DNA of 64,000 nucleotides from Chromatiales bacterium. GTDB lineage: Bacteria > Pseudomonadota > Gammaproteobacteria > Steroidobacterales > GCA-2729495. Positions 26,285-35,191 of the stretch are shown in pieces (position 1 is the first letter of the stretch; every line of letters starts with the position of its first letter). Made by a program: the position numbers and the translations under genes. Where the stretch lies: the NCBI GenBank assembly GCA_016789885.1, contig JAEUPZ010000024.1, positions 60,867 through 124,866 on the forward strand, read 5' to 3'. The notes beneath the pieces were generated by a model. The model saw nothing but the letters and a program-made list of their open reading frames with translations, was not told where the DNA came from and did no database searches.

Positions 26285-28993
26285 ATGAACCAGACCCAAG
26301 GCTCCGCCCCCCTGCGCCTCAAGATCGCCGGCATGGACTGCGGCAGCTGCGCCATGACCATCGAGAACAGCATGCGGCAGCTGCCGGGCGTGCGCTCGGC
26401 CACCGTGAGCTTCACAACCGAGACGATGGAGCTGGTGGGCGACGCGCCGCTCGAGGCCGTCACGGCCCGGCTGCGCGAGCTGGGCTATCGCCTGGCCGCC
26501 GAGACGCCGCGCACCGAGGCGGTCGTGGAGCGCCGCCATGGCCTCGCCGGCTTCGTGGACTTCCTGTGGTCCCAGGCACGGCTGCGCGTCGCACTGCTGG
26601 CGACGGCGGCGCTGCTGGTGGCCATCCCGCTGCTGCAGTCGGGGCCTGCCATCGCCGGCATTCCGGCGCTCGACTGGATCTTCGCGGCCGCCGTCATCGG
26701 CATCGGCCTGCCCATCTTCGTCAAGGGCTTCCGCGCGCTGCTGTTCGCCCGCCGCGTGACCATCGACCTGCTCATGGCCATCGCGGCCTGCGGCGCGCTC
26801 GCCATCGGCGAGACCGGCGAGGCCGTCACCGTCATCCTGCTGTATACGCTCGGCGAGGCGCTCGAGGCCTACAGCGCCGCCCGGGCGCGGGACTCGCTGC
26901 GCAGCCTCATGTCGCTGCAGCCCCAGGAGGCCACGGTGCTGCGCGAGCACCGCGGCGGCCACGGCAGCGAGGCGGCAGCCGGCGGCCACGAGCACGACGG
27001 ACACGCCTGCAGTGGCCATGACCACGAGCATGATCATGGGCATTCCCACGCGCCCGGCCACGCCGGGCGGCACGGACACGCACACGCCGGCCATGACCAT
27101 GACAGCCACACCTGCGGCGGCCACGATCATGATCACGACCACAAGGAAGCGCCCGGCCACGGCGCCGCGCGCAGCGAGCACGAGCACGAGCAGGCCGAAG
27201 GCCACGCCCATGAGCATGGGCACCAGCACGGCGACACTCACGAGCACGCCGGGCACAGCCACGCCCACGACGAAGGCCATGCGCACGGCGCCGCCCAGGC
27301 CTGCAGCGGTCACGACCACGCCGATCACGCCCATGACCATGCACCGGCCCACGATCAGGGTGCCGGCCACGGGCATGCCCGTTCCCGCGAGCAGCAGCAC
27401 GCCCGCGACGACAGCCACGACGGCGGCGTGCACTACCACGCCACGGCCGTACCCGTGGAGTCCGTCGCTGTCGGGGAGACGGTGCTCGTGCGGCCAGGCC
27501 AGCGCATCCCGCTCGACGGCTTGGTACTGAAGGGCGAGTCGACCATCAACCAGTCCCACGTCACCGGCGAGTCGGAGCCGGTGCTGCGCGTCGTGGGGGA
27601 CGAAGTGCTGGCCGGTGCGGTCAATGGTGACGGCGCCCTCGAGATCCGGGTCACCCGGCCGGCCGGTGACGCGACCATCGCCCGCATCGCGCGACTCGTC
27701 GAGCAGGCGCAGTCCGAGCGCAGCCCCGCCGAGCGCTTCATCGACCGCTTCGCGCGCTGGTACACGCCGGCCGTCGTGCTGGTGGCCCTGCTGGTCGTGC
27801 TCGTGCCGGTGCTGGCCTTCGGCCAGCCGCTGCTCGACACGGCCGACGGCACGCGGGGCTGGCTCTACCGCGGCCTCGCGCTGCTGATCATCGCCTGCCC
27901 CTGTGCGCTCGTCATCAGCATCCCGGTGACGGTCGTCAGCAGCCTCACGCGACTCGCGAACCTCGGCGTACTGGTGAAGGGCGGGGCACAGCTCGATGCA
28001 CTTGCCGACGTCCGCGCCGTCGCCTTCGACAAGACCGGTACGCTCACCCACGGCAGGCCCCAGGTCACGGCCGTGCGCGCTGCGCAGTGCGAGCACACCG
28101 AGGCCGTCCTCGTCGGCTGCGATCCCTGCGACGAGGTCGTGGCGCTGGCCGCCGCCGTCGAGCGCTCCTCCGAGCACCCGGTGGCCCACGCCATCGTCGA
28201 CGCCGCTGCCGGCCGCCAGCTCCAGCACCGCTACCAGCCGGCCACCCGCGTGGTCGCCCACGCGGGCCGGGGCGTTCGCGGCGAGCTCGGCGACGGCGTG
28301 TCGGTGGCCGTGGGCAGCGACCGCCTGTTCGGCGAAGCTGCCACCACGGCCGCGGCCAGCCTGGCAGCTACGGTGGATGCGAGCCGCGCCGCCGGCCAGA
28401 CGGTGATGTACGTGGCCCGCAACGAGAGCATCGTCGGCTACATCGGCGTGCGCGACGCCGTGCGGCTGGCCAGCAGCCAGGCGCTGGCCGAGCTCCACGC
28501 CGCGAACCCCACCGTGGCGGCGGTCATGCTCACCGGCGACACGCCGCAGTCGGCCGCGCGGGTCGCAGAGCAAGTGGGCAACATCGACGCGGTCCACGCG
28601 GGGCTGCTGCCAGAACAGAAGCTCGCTGCCATCGAGCAGTTGCGCGACCGCTACGGCAGCGTGGCGATGGTCGGCGACGGCATCAACGACGCGCCGGCGC
28701 TGGCGCGGGCCGACGTCGGCATTGCCATGGGCGCCGGCACGGCCCAGGCCATGGAGACGGCCGACGTCGTGCTGATGCAGGACGACCTCTCCCACGTGCC
28801 GATGGCCCTGCGCCTGGCACGGCGCTCGCGCCAGCTCGTCAAGCAGAACATCGCGCTGTCGCTGGGCCTCAAGCTCGCGTTCCTCGCGCTGGCGATCCCC
28901 GGCTTCACGACGCTGTGGATGGCCGTGCTCGCCGACGTCGGCGCGACGATGCTCGTGACGATCAACGGGATGCGGGTGCTGCGGGAGTCGTGA
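26285..28993 (+). CDS. P1B-type heavy-metal ATPase with large His-rich insert
   Basis: A 902-residue metal-exporting P-type ATPase. An N-terminal HMA domain has GMDCGSC (residues 16-22). The transport site CPC is at 538-540, the phosphorylation motif DKTGTLT begins at D582, TGES is at 427-430, and the last helix contains ADVGATMLVTINGMRVL, typical of the Zn/Cd/Pb class. Residues 222-385 form an insert with about 49 histidines plus several Cys, placed between TM4 and the TGES part of the actuator domain rather than at a terminus. It presumably buffers or senses metal ions. A MerR-type promoter lies just upstream. Without the insert its length would be ordinary. Confidence 0.93.
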   Translation: MNQTQGSAPLRLKIAGMDCGSCAMTIENSMRQLPGVRSATVSFTTETMELVGDAPLEAVTARLRELGYRLAAETPRTEAVVERRHGLAGFVDFLWSQARLRVALLATAALLVAIPLLQSGPAIAGIPALDWIFAAAVIGIGLPIFVKGFRALLFARRVTIDLLMAIAACGALAIGETGEAVTVILLYTLGEALEAYSAARARDSLRSLMSLQPQEATVLREHRGGHGSEAAAGGHEHDGHACSGHDHEHDHGHSHAPGHAGRHGHAHAGHDHDSHTCGGHDHDHDHKEAPGHGAARSEHEHEQAEGHAHEHGHQHGDTHEHAGHSHAHDEGHAHGAAQACSGHDHADHAHDHAPAHDQGAGHGHARSREQQHARDDSHDGGVHYHATAVPVESVAVGETVLVRPGQRIPLDGLVLKGESTINQSHVTGESEPVLRVVGDEVLAGAVNGDGALEIRVTRPAGDATIARIARLVEQAQSERSPAERFIDRFARWYTPAVVLVALLVVLVPVLAFGQPLLDTADGTRGWLYRGLALLIIACPCALVISIPVTVVSSLTRLANLGVLVKGGAQLDALADVRAVAFDKTGTLTHGRPQVTAVRAAQCEHTEAVLVGCDPCDEVVALAAAVERSSEHPVAHAIVDAAAGRQLQHRYQPATRVVAHAGRGVRGELGDGVSVAVGSDRLFGEAATTAAASLAATVDASRAAGQTVMYVARNESIVGYIGVRDAVRLASSQALAELHAANPTVAAVMLTGDTPQSAARVAEQVGNIDAVHAGLLPEQKLAAIEQLRDRYGSVAMVGDGINDAPALARADVGIAMGAGTAQAMETADVVLMQDDLSHVPMALRLARRSRQLVKQNIALSLGLKLAFLALAIPGFTTLWMAVLADVGATMLVTINGMRVLRES

Positions 28994-29101
28994 TTCCCGG
29001 CCAGGGGCTCGCGGGCGGGGCGCCGGGCGCATCGACGTCATGCCGCGCCCCGGCGGATGCGCCTGCAACGGGGCCGGCCTGCTGGCTGGCATGATTCAGG
29101 C

Positions 29102-29866
29102 ATGACCTGCACCGCCGGCCCGGCCACGGGCACCGCAAGCCTCGTCGAAGCACCCCACGCACCGGGTCGCACAGCGGGACCGTCGATTCATCCGGCGCGC
29201 GTCACCGTCGCGCTGCTGGCGGGACCGCTGCTCGCCGGGTGCCTGTCCACGGGCACGCTCCGTGAGGGGCAGCCGCTGGAGCCGCCGCCGGGGCACGGCA
29301 TCGTGTACGGCCGCATCGCCGTCAGCGATGGCGAGACAGTGGTCCCGCCAATGAATCCGGGGGCGGACTGGTCAGGGGCCGGGCTGCGGGCGAGGCCGGA
29401 ACTTCGCGTCTACCTGCAGCAGCTCAACCCGCGCGCCGTGACGCTGCCACCGGTCTGGGGCCCGGGCCTCTTCGCCTGGTCCCTCGCGCCGGGCGACTAC
29501 CTGCTGATGGCGCTGGCGGAGGCGGATGTCGCCTCCCGGCCGGAAGCGATGCGCTTCCGGCCGGTCGCCGCGTTGCGCGTGTCCGCGGGTGGGCCGTGGT
29601 GTTCCGGCGCCCTCGGGATCCGGGCCGGCGGCCCTGTCGTTCTCGACCGTGGCCCGCTGCGCATCGATCCGTCCGTCATCAGCGCGAGGGTGACCGACGA
29701 CTGCGACTCCCTCATGCCGGACCTCGCGGCACGCTACGCACCGCTCGATCGGCCGGCAACTCCACGCCTGATGGTGGCTGCCGACGATCTGGCGTTCGAA
29801 GATCCCGCGCTCGTCGCGAAGGTCAGCGCCCACCTCGACGCGGCTGTTCCGCCAGACTCGCAGTGA
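29102..29866 (+). CDS. Putative lipoprotein of unknown function
   Basis: A 254-residue protein with a lipobox-like LLAGC preceded by a hydrophobic stretch (VTVALLAGPLLAGC), so probably lipid-anchored. The N-terminus before it is unusually long (~32 residues) when started at 29102, but I found no closer start codon. The rest is a beta-rich, Pro-rich domain (IVYGRIAVSDGETVVPPMNP, LFAWSLAPGDYLLMALAEAD) reminiscent of proteins annotated only as hypothetical. It converges on the cytochrome c gene. Confidence 0.6.
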   Translation: MTCTAGPATGTASLVEAPHAPGRTAGPSIHPARVTVALLAGPLLAGCLSTGTLREGQPLEPPPGHGIVYGRIAVSDGETVVPPMNPGADWSGAGLRARPELRVYLQQLNPRAVTLPPVWGPGLFAWSLAPGDYLLMALAEADVASRPEAMRFRPVAALRVSAGGPWCSGALGIRAGGPVVLDRGPLRIDPSVISARVTDDCDSLMPDLAARYAPLDRPATPRLMVAADDLAFEDPALVAKVSAHLDAAVPPDSQ

Positions 29867-29921
29867 CCCCCGCTCCGGCGAACGACATCGGGCAGAGCGC
29901 CGCAGGCCCCGCCGCCGCAAC

Positions 29922-30920
29922 CTAATCCGCCCGTGCCAGCAGTTTCGTCTCCAGCGGCGGCAGCGTGCGCAGGTAGTCCCAGATCGCGCCGAGGTCCTCG
30001 TCGGACATCCCGGAGAAGGCGACCCAGTCCATCTCGGAGTTGTCCTCCTCGCGCTCCAGCGGGAACGGCACCGTGTGCACGCGGAAGCGGGCGATGAAGG
30101 CTTCCTTCGTCCAGTTGCCGAGGCCGTCCGGGTGCGGCGTGAGGTTCTTCGAGTACTCGGTGCGCGTGCCCATGGTGAAGGGCACGCCGCCGGACATGAG
30201 CCGCCCGGGAAGCGGCTCTACCTGCCCGCGCACCCGCGCGGTGTGGCAGAACTCGCAGCGCGCGACCTTGGTGAGGTACTTGCCCCAGGCGACGGTGTCG
30301 CTGCGCGGGATCGACGGCACCGGGCCGTCGAGGGGCTTCGGGTAGAAGCGGAAGATGATGTTCAGCGGGAAGTCGAGCTTGCGGTCGGGCCGGAACGACT
30401 TCACCGGCTCCTGGGCACGCAGGTAGGCGATGACCGCCGCCGCGTCCTCGTCGGACATGTACTGGTACATGAACCACGGCATGATCGGGAAGAGCGCCTC
30501 GCCATTGCGGCTGACGCCCTCGCGCATGGCACGCACGATCTCGCCGTCGGTCCAGCCACCGATGCCGGTCTCGACGTCGGGCGTGATGTTGCGGATGCAG
30601 AGCCGGCCCGGGAACCCGGCCATGCCGAAGTTGATGCCCACGGCCTTGCTGTTGTTGTCGATGCAGGCGCGGCCGGCGCCGAGCGGCGGAATGGCTGGGC
30701 CGCTGAAGGTCATCCAGTCGCGCTCGGAGTGGCAGTCGTTGCAGAGGAACACGTGCTTGACGAGGTACTCGCCGCGGGCGAGCACCTCGGGGGTCGAGAC
30801 CACCTGGAAGTCCGGCGCCGGACGCTGGCGCGGCAGGAAGCCGTAGAGGTAGACGGCACCACCGGCCACGGCGACGACGACAAGACCACCGACGGCCTTC
30901 AACACGCTTTTCAGGGTCAT
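29922..30920 (-). CDS. Dihaem cytochrome c, membrane-anchored
   Basis: A 332-residue protein with two c-type haem motifs, CNDCH (C60-H64) and CEFCH (C222-H226). A single hydrophobic segment at residues ~8-27 without a clear cleavage site suggests an N-terminal membrane anchor with the haem domains in the periplasm. Each half is a class I-like cytochrome c domain (distal Met candidates in PIMPWFMYQYMSDEDAAAVIAYLR and the SGMSDEDLGAIWDYLRTLPP tail). Such proteins deliver electrons from dehydrogenases. No dehydrogenase is adjacent. The ATG at 30920 is chosen because the upstream extension lacks coding character. Confidence 0.88.
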   Translation of the reverse strand: MTLKSVLKAVGGLVVVAVAGGAVYLYGFLPRQRPAPDFQVVSTPEVLARGEYLVKHVFLCNDCHSERDWMTFSGPAIPPLGAGRACIDNNSKAVGINFGMAGFPGRLCIRNITPDVETGIGGWTDGEIVRAMREGVSRNGEALFPIMPWFMYQYMSDEDAAAVIAYLRAQEPVKSFRPDRKLDFPLNIIFRFYPKPLDGPVPSIPRSDTVAWGKYLTKVARCEFCHTARVRGQVEPLPGRLMSGGVPFTMGTRTEYSKNLTPHPDGLGNWTKEAFIARFRVHTVPFPLEREEDNSEMDWVAFSGMSDEDLGAIWDYLRTLPPLETKLLARAD

Positions 30921-31073
30921 CACGGCACCCGCTCGAACGATCCCGGGGAAAGGGCCGCGGATGATCGCACGGGCTGAGCGGCGCCCGGACGGGACGCGGC
31001 AGCGATGGCCACGCGACGGGCACCGCGCCGCAGCCGCGTGGCAGACTGCACTCCCCCGTTCCGCGGGTTCGCC

Positions 31074-31871
31074 ATGTCCCGACCCACCACCAGCCACCGC
31101 GACCACAACACGCCGCTGCCGGTCCGCAGCGTCGGCCCGGGGCACGTCCTCCGGTGGCTGCGCCTCGGCTGGCAGGACATCGTGCGCGCGCCGGTGCCGA
31201 GCCTGCTGCACGGCGTGCTGGCCGCGCTGGGCGGCTGGCTCACGGCGGGGCTCTCGGTGCATTACCCGTGGCTCGCGCCCGGCGCGTTCTCTGCCTTCCT
31301 GCTGGTGGGGCCGATCCTGTGCACGGGCCTCTACGAGCTGTCACGGCTGCTGGGACGGGGCCTCACGCCCGGCGTGCCCGAGGTGCTGCAAGCCTGGCGC
31401 CGGGACTCGCGCCCGCTGGTGCGGCTGGGACTGGTGCTGGCGGGTGCGGGGGCGCTGTGGGTGCTGGTGTCGGCCGCCCTCTTCCTGGTCTTCCTGCCCG
31501 AGCCCCCGGCGACGCCCCGGGACTTCCTGCGCTATGTCATCGTGGGCCAGGGCGAGTGGCTCTTCACCCTCTGGCTGGTCCTCGGCGGGCTCGGCGCCGC
31601 CGTCGTCTATGGCATCGGCGCGTTGTCGCCGCCGCTGCTGCTGGGCCGGAAGATCGGCTTCCGCCGGTCGCTGCTGACGAGCGTCCGCGCCGTCGGCGAC
31701 AACCCGGTGGCCATGGGGCTCTGGGGCAGCTTCATCGTGGCCGCCATCGCCGTGTCGCTGGCCACCGGCATGCTCGGCTTCGTGCTCTTCGTGCCGTGGA
31801 TCGGGCACGCCACCTGGCACGCCTACCGCGACGTCGTGGTCACCGACGGCGTGCCACTGCGCTACGAATGA
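31074..31871 (+). CDS. DUF2189 family membrane protein
   Basis: A 265-residue protein with about six transmembrane segments, including HGVLAALGGWLTAGL, FSAFLLVGPILCTGLYELSRLL, and LGFVLFVPWIGHATWHAYRDVV near the end. The GPILCTGLYELSRLLG and WHAYRDVV signatures fit DUF2189, inner-membrane proteins of unknown role often found near cytochrome genes. The stop overlaps the following ATG (ATGA), so the DUF2788 gene is co-translated. Divergent from the dihaem cytochrome. Confidence 0.85.
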   Translation: MSRPTTSHRDHNTPLPVRSVGPGHVLRWLRLGWQDIVRAPVPSLLHGVLAALGGWLTAGLSVHYPWLAPGAFSAFLLVGPILCTGLYELSRLLGRGLTPGVPEVLQAWRRDSRPLVRLGLVLAGAGALWVLVSAALFLVFLPEPPATPRDFLRYVIVGQGEWLFTLWLVLGGLGAAVVYGIGALSPPLLLGRKIGFRRSLLTSVRAVGDNPVAMGLWGSFIVAAIAVSLATGMLGFVLFVPWIGHATWHAYRDVVVTDGVPLRYE

Positions 31872-32128
31872 GCGCGGGACCTGGGCCGGTTACCGGCATC
31901 CCGGTGGAACCGACGGTCTTCGGGCTGACGGAGCCGGAACTGGCGGAAATCGGCCTTACCTGGGGCATCGGCGCCCTCATCGTGATGATGCTCGCCATCA
32001 TCTGGAAGATCGCCCGGGAGTCCCAGGCCGGCCGCTTCGGCACCTTCGTGCTGTTCTTCGTGCTGGCCTTCGGCATGGTCGGCTTCATCGCCAAGGGGCT
32101 CATCGCCCGGATCCTCGGCATCGGGTAA
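31868..32128 (+). CDS. DUF2788 family small membrane protein
   Basis: An 86-residue protein with two transmembrane helices (about residues 30-46 and 57-78) separated by the basic loop KIARESQAGRFG. The sequence from FGLTEPELAEIGLTWGI to the end matches DUF2788. It begins inside the DUF2189 stop codon (ATGA overlap), so the two small inner-membrane proteins likely act together. No function is established. Confidence 0.85.
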   Translation: MSAGPGPVTGIPVEPTVFGLTEPELAEIGLTWGIGALIVMMLAIIWKIARESQAGRFGTFVLFFVLAFGMVGFIAKGLIARILGIG

Positions 32129-32223
32129 CCGGGCTCCTGGTTTTTGCCAGTTGTCAGTCCGCGCGCCATTACGACACTGCCAATACGATCCGAAGACCCT
32201 GAAATTCCGGCAGTCGGCAGTTG

Positions 32224-32260
32224 TTGACACGCGTCTTGGGCCATCTCTACAGTGCCGATA
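32224..32260 (+). promoter_or_regulatory. Promoter giving a leaderless transcript of the MerR-like gene
   Basis: A perfect -35 TTGACA (32224-32229) is followed 16 bp later by TCTACA (32246-32251). A start about seven to nine bases downstream would coincide with the ATG at 32260, i.e. a transcript with essentially no leader; no ribosome-binding sequence is present. The motif GCCAGTTGTCA (32146-32156) and GGCAGTTGTTGACA (32216-32229, covering the -35) form a direct repeat that could be an operator. Confidence 0.45.
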
Positions 32261-33255
32261 TGGACCCGCGGCCCGGCCTCAACATCAATGAACTGGTGGC
32301 GCGCTCCGGCTTCGACCGGCGGACCATCGTCTATTACATCCAGCAGGGCATCCTGCCGAAGGTCGGCCGGCGGGGCCCGCGGACCCGGTATCCCGAGGAG
32401 TGCCTGACGCGGCTCCTGTTCGTCCGGGGACTCAAGGAAATGCAGGAGCGGGGCCGGCTGCCCGGGGTGACCCTCGGTGACATGGCCTACGCGCTGGCCG
32501 TCCTGAAGCCGGAGAAGGTGCGGGAGCTCGTCGACCGGTCCCTGCCGGCGGCCGAGATCGAGTCGCTGTTCCCCAACCGGCCGGCGGCGCCGGTGGCGTA
32601 CGGGCGCCCCGTCGCGGGCACGGCGCCCCCGGCCTGGCGGCAGCCACCTCCCCCGGCCCCCGAGCCGGCACCGGCAACCGCGTCCTGGGCCGTGCCGGGC
32701 GGTGCCGCGGCGACAGCGGGGGCCGGACCGTCCTTGGCGGGGGCATCACCGCCGCCGTTGGCACCGACGACCGCATCCGCCGCTACCGCCGGACCCGCCA
32801 CACAGGCTGCCCCGGCACCGGAGCCCCGCCGCTCGCTGCTGGGGGGCGCGCCGGCCGACAAGCGCAGCTATGGCCTCGCCGATGCGGCCATCCGCCAGCG
32901 GCTGGGGGTCACGCAGCCGCCGGCTCAGGTGGCGCCGGCAGCACCAGCAGCACCCCCGGGCCCTGCCGATACGGCCGCCGTCGCACCGCCCGTTTCTGCA
33001 TCGATGCCGATGGCGGTCAACACCGGGGCAGCCGGCGCGCCCGCAGAGCCCGGCGAAGATCTGGGCGAACTGCTGCGGCAACTGGAGCTGCGCGCGGGCA
33101 GCGGGCGCAACCGCCCGCCGGGCGCCGCGGAACAGTGGACGGAGATCCCGGTCACGAGCCGCGTGTACCTGTCGGTGCGCGGGCTCGGCGAGGCCGATGC
33201 GCCGGTGGCCGACGCCGTCGCCCGGGCGCTGAAGCGCGCCCTGCGCAGCCGCTGA
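32260..33255 (+). CDS. MerR-like HTH protein with long Ala/Pro linker
   Basis: A 331-residue protein. Residues ~7-75 form a MerR-type winged helix (LNINELVARSGFDRRTIVYYIQQ, then GPRTRYPEECLTRLLFVRGL). The usual MerR dimerisation helix and effector cysteines are not evident. From ~105 to ~255 the chain is almost pure Ala/Pro/Gly and likely disordered, interrupted by a conserved-looking SYGLADAAIRQRLGV. The C-terminal ~40 residues (WTEIPVTSRVYLSVRGLGEADAPVADAVARALKRAL) look folded. The layout is not a standard metal sensor. It may regulate itself through the repeats before its start. Confidence 0.75.
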   Translation: MDPRPGLNINELVARSGFDRRTIVYYIQQGILPKVGRRGPRTRYPEECLTRLLFVRGLKEMQERGRLPGVTLGDMAYALAVLKPEKVRELVDRSLPAAEIESLFPNRPAAPVAYGRPVAGTAPPAWRQPPPPAPEPAPATASWAVPGGAAATAGAGPSLAGASPPPLAPTTASAATAGPATQAAPAPEPRRSLLGGAPADKRSYGLADAAIRQRLGVTQPPAQVAPAAPAAPPGPADTAAVAPPVSASMPMAVNTGAAGAPAEPGEDLGELLRQLELRAGSGRNRPPGAAEQWTEIPVTSRVYLSVRGLGEADAPVADAVARALKRALRSR

Positions 33256-33261
33256 GCCGCG

Positions 33262-33981
33262 CTACTGCCGGGCGCGGCGCCAGCCGGCGGCCCGGGCCTC
33301 GTCCTCGCTGCAGAACCAGCGCTCGCCGGCGCGCGTGTTGATTCCCGTGTCGTCGTAGGAGCGGCCGCCGGGCACGTGGTAGATGCGATCGCCCCGACCG
33401 TTGATGTTGCCCTTGATGTTGCAGTTGCCCGCTGCCGGCGCGGGTGCGATGGATGGTTGCTTCCCCCGCGGGCGCCCGCGCGGAATCGCCGCGAGGCAAT
33501 CGGCTTCCGTCTCACGGGAGTAGTCGCGCGCCAGCAGCTCGCCGGCACCCGCCCGCTGCAGCTGGCGGAAGGTCCACGGCGGCATCCAGGTCGACGGTGG
33601 CTGCGCCCACAGGCCGCGACGCGCCTGCCGGGCACCATCCTCGAGGCGGCATAAGGCATCGGCGCCGGGCACTTCGGCCAGGTAGCGGCGGTAGGCCCAG
33701 GCATGCCCGGCCTCGACCAGCGCGGCGTTAACGCTGGCGCCATCGCGGTAGACGATGCCGATCATCCGCTCGTAGCTGTCCTGGGTGACGGGCTCGACCT
33801 CGACGCGACGGTTCAGCAGGCGCCGCTGCAGGAAACGCCGCGCCTCGTCGCCACCGGCCTGGGCCCGCTCCGGCGTGTCGATGCCGTAGAGCCGCACCTC
33901 GATGGAGCCGCCGGGCGCGCCGGCGAGACGAACGATCAGCGAGTCACCATCCTTGACGCGGGTGACGGTGCCGGCGAGCAC
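33262..33981 (-). CDS. Thermonuclease (SNase-like) with C-terminal Cys-containing tail domain
   Basis: Staphylococcal-nuclease fold: VTRVKDGDSLIVRL with the first catalytic/metal Asp, IEVRLYGIDTPERAQ with Arg and Glu, and SYERMIGIVYRDG. After a linker, NCNIKGNINGRGDRIYHVPG to GERWFCSEDEARAAGWR is a tail module seen in many exported nucleases. A signal-peptide-like segment (WILVALAVLALLPWQRAVA) lies in frame just upstream (to ~34050), yet no ATG, GTG or TTG starts it; the first usable start is GTG 33981, and the only upstream ATG (34257) lies deep inside the preceding gene. The true start is therefore unresolved. Confidence 0.75.
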   Translation of the reverse strand: MLAGTVTRVKDGDSLIVRLAGAPGGSIEVRLYGIDTPERAQAGGDEARRFLQRRLLNRRVEVEPVTQDSYERMIGIVYRDGASVNAALVEAGHAWAYRRYLAEVPGADALCRLEDGARQARRGLWAQPPSTWMPPWTFRQLQRAGAGELLARDYSRETEADCLAAIPRGRPRGKQPSIAPAPAAGNCNIKGNINGRGDRIYHVPGGRSYDDTGINTRAGERWFCSEDEARAAGWRRARQ

Positions 33982-34078
33982 AGCGGCCGACAGGTCGTCG
34001 GCAACCGCGCGCTGCCACGGGAGCAGCGCGAGGACCGCAAGCGCAACGAGAATCCATTGCGCGGCGGCCCCGTGACGC

Positions 34079-34501
34079 TCAGCCGCGCAGCGCCCAGGCC
34101 CAGAGCTCTTCGCGGAAATTCTCGAGGTGCTGCTGCCAGCGCGGGGCGTCGGTGATGCCGAAGCTGCCGTCGGCCACGTGGCCGAAGCCGAGGCGGCGGG
34201 GCGACTCGGCGCCCGTCGCCTGAATGAAATTCGCCGCCAGGTGACCACGGTTGTCATCCTGCCACGCGTAGAGTCGCGCTAGCACCCGGCGGCGCGGCTG
34301 GCCGGCCAGGCACATGGCCGCACGCATCTCGAGTTCGCGGAACGGCGCGCCGATGTGGCGCAGCAGGTCGGTACCCAGGCACTCGAAGTAGAGCGAGCTG
34401 TACCGCCCGGTCCGCTCACAGTGGTCGAGGTGGGCCGCGTGGTGCACGCGGCGTGCCGGATCGTCGCGGACCGGGCGGGGATCGGGCGGGGGCGCATCCA
34501 T
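34079..34501 (-). CDS. Conserved-looking hypothetical protein
   Basis: A 140-residue soluble protein with an N-terminal Pro/Arg-rich tail, then HHAAHLDHCERTGRYSSLYFECLGTDLLRHIGAPFRELEMRAAMCLA and a Trp-rich C-terminus (QHLENFREELWAWALRG). No membrane segment and no motif I recognise. The start ATG at 34501 is preferred; an ATG at 34570 is possible. The nuclease open frame overlaps its last part. A perfect palindrome GTGACGTCAC lies at 34561-34570, ~60 bp before the start. Confidence 0.6.
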   Translation of the reverse strand: MDAPPPDPRPVRDDPARRVHHAAHLDHCERTGRYSSLYFECLGTDLLRHIGAPFRELEMRAAMCLAGQPRRRVLARLYAWQDDNRGHLAANFIQATGAESPRRLGFGHVADGSFGITDAPRWQQHLENFREELWAWALRG

Positions 34502-34689
34502 GGTCGCAACCTGCAGGCAGCGGGATGCGGCGATGGTCCCGCCGGCAGGCGCCGGCGGATGTGACGTCACTCACGCCCAGGGGCTGCGGAGGCGCGTTCC
34601 GGTGGCATTTCGTGAGCGGGGTCGCGGCGTGGTTGCGTCCGCTACCCCCCCGTCGCCGCTGGGCGACGGGCGCGAACGTCGACCGTTAC

Positions 34690-35028
34690 TCACGGCACCC
34701 AGCAGGTTACGCGGCTGCTGTACGGGTCAGGCCCGGCGAGCTCCGTCTCCAGCGCGCGGGCCCGCCGCTTCGCGAGGTGGCAGGCGTGGGCAGCCATCAC
34801 GGCGGGCCACTCGTCGGCGTCAGCACCCGACAGCACGTTGCGCAGACGGCCGGCCGCCAGGGCCAGGGCCACCAGTGCCTCGTTCCAGGCATCCGGGGGC
34901 GACAGGGCATCGACGTCGGCTTCGGCGGCCGCGGACTCGACGGGCAGGGGCCGGATCCGACCGGCTGGCAGCATCCGCAGGTCCGGGGCCGGCATCGGCG
35001 TCGGGGTGGTCATCGTGACCGCATCCAT
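34690..35028 (-). CDS. Small hypothetical protein
   Basis: A 112-residue protein starting MDAVTMTTPTPMPAP, with AAGRIRPLPVESAAAEADVDALSP and a helical second half (EALVALALAAGRLRNVLSG, HACHLAKRRARALETEL). AAGGACA lies seven bases before the ATG at 35028, supporting that start. No recognisable domain. It follows the transporter operon by 163 bp on the same strand and may be its tail or an independent gene. Confidence 0.5.
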   Translation of the reverse strand: MDAVTMTTPTPMPAPDLRMLPAGRIRPLPVESAAAEADVDALSPPDAWNEALVALALAAGRLRNVLSGADADEWPAVMAAHACHLAKRRARALETELAGPDPYSSRVTCWVP

Positions 35029-35191
35029 GGTGTGTCCTTCGTGGCAGCGCGCTTGGCCTTCGGGTTGCACGATGCGTGCCAGCGGCCGAACCGACAGAAA
35101 TGGTGGATCTGGCGGGCCAGCGCGCCGGTCACTGCACCGTCGCTGGGCAAGCGGGCGCGGCGCTGCACGCCCCTTGTGCCGGGGGCCGGCC

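Noticed and set aside
34561..34570. GTGACGTCAC palindrome before a hypothetical gene
   Set aside because: A single 10-bp palindrome can occur by chance in 64 kb of GC-rich DNA, and no promoter is evident around it.
35010..35130. Tiny Cys/His-containing frame (ends WHASCNPKAKRAATKDTPWMRSR) before the small protein at 35028
   Set aside because: It overlaps the better-supported start at 35028, has only a GTG start and no family match; the pattern is too short to trust.
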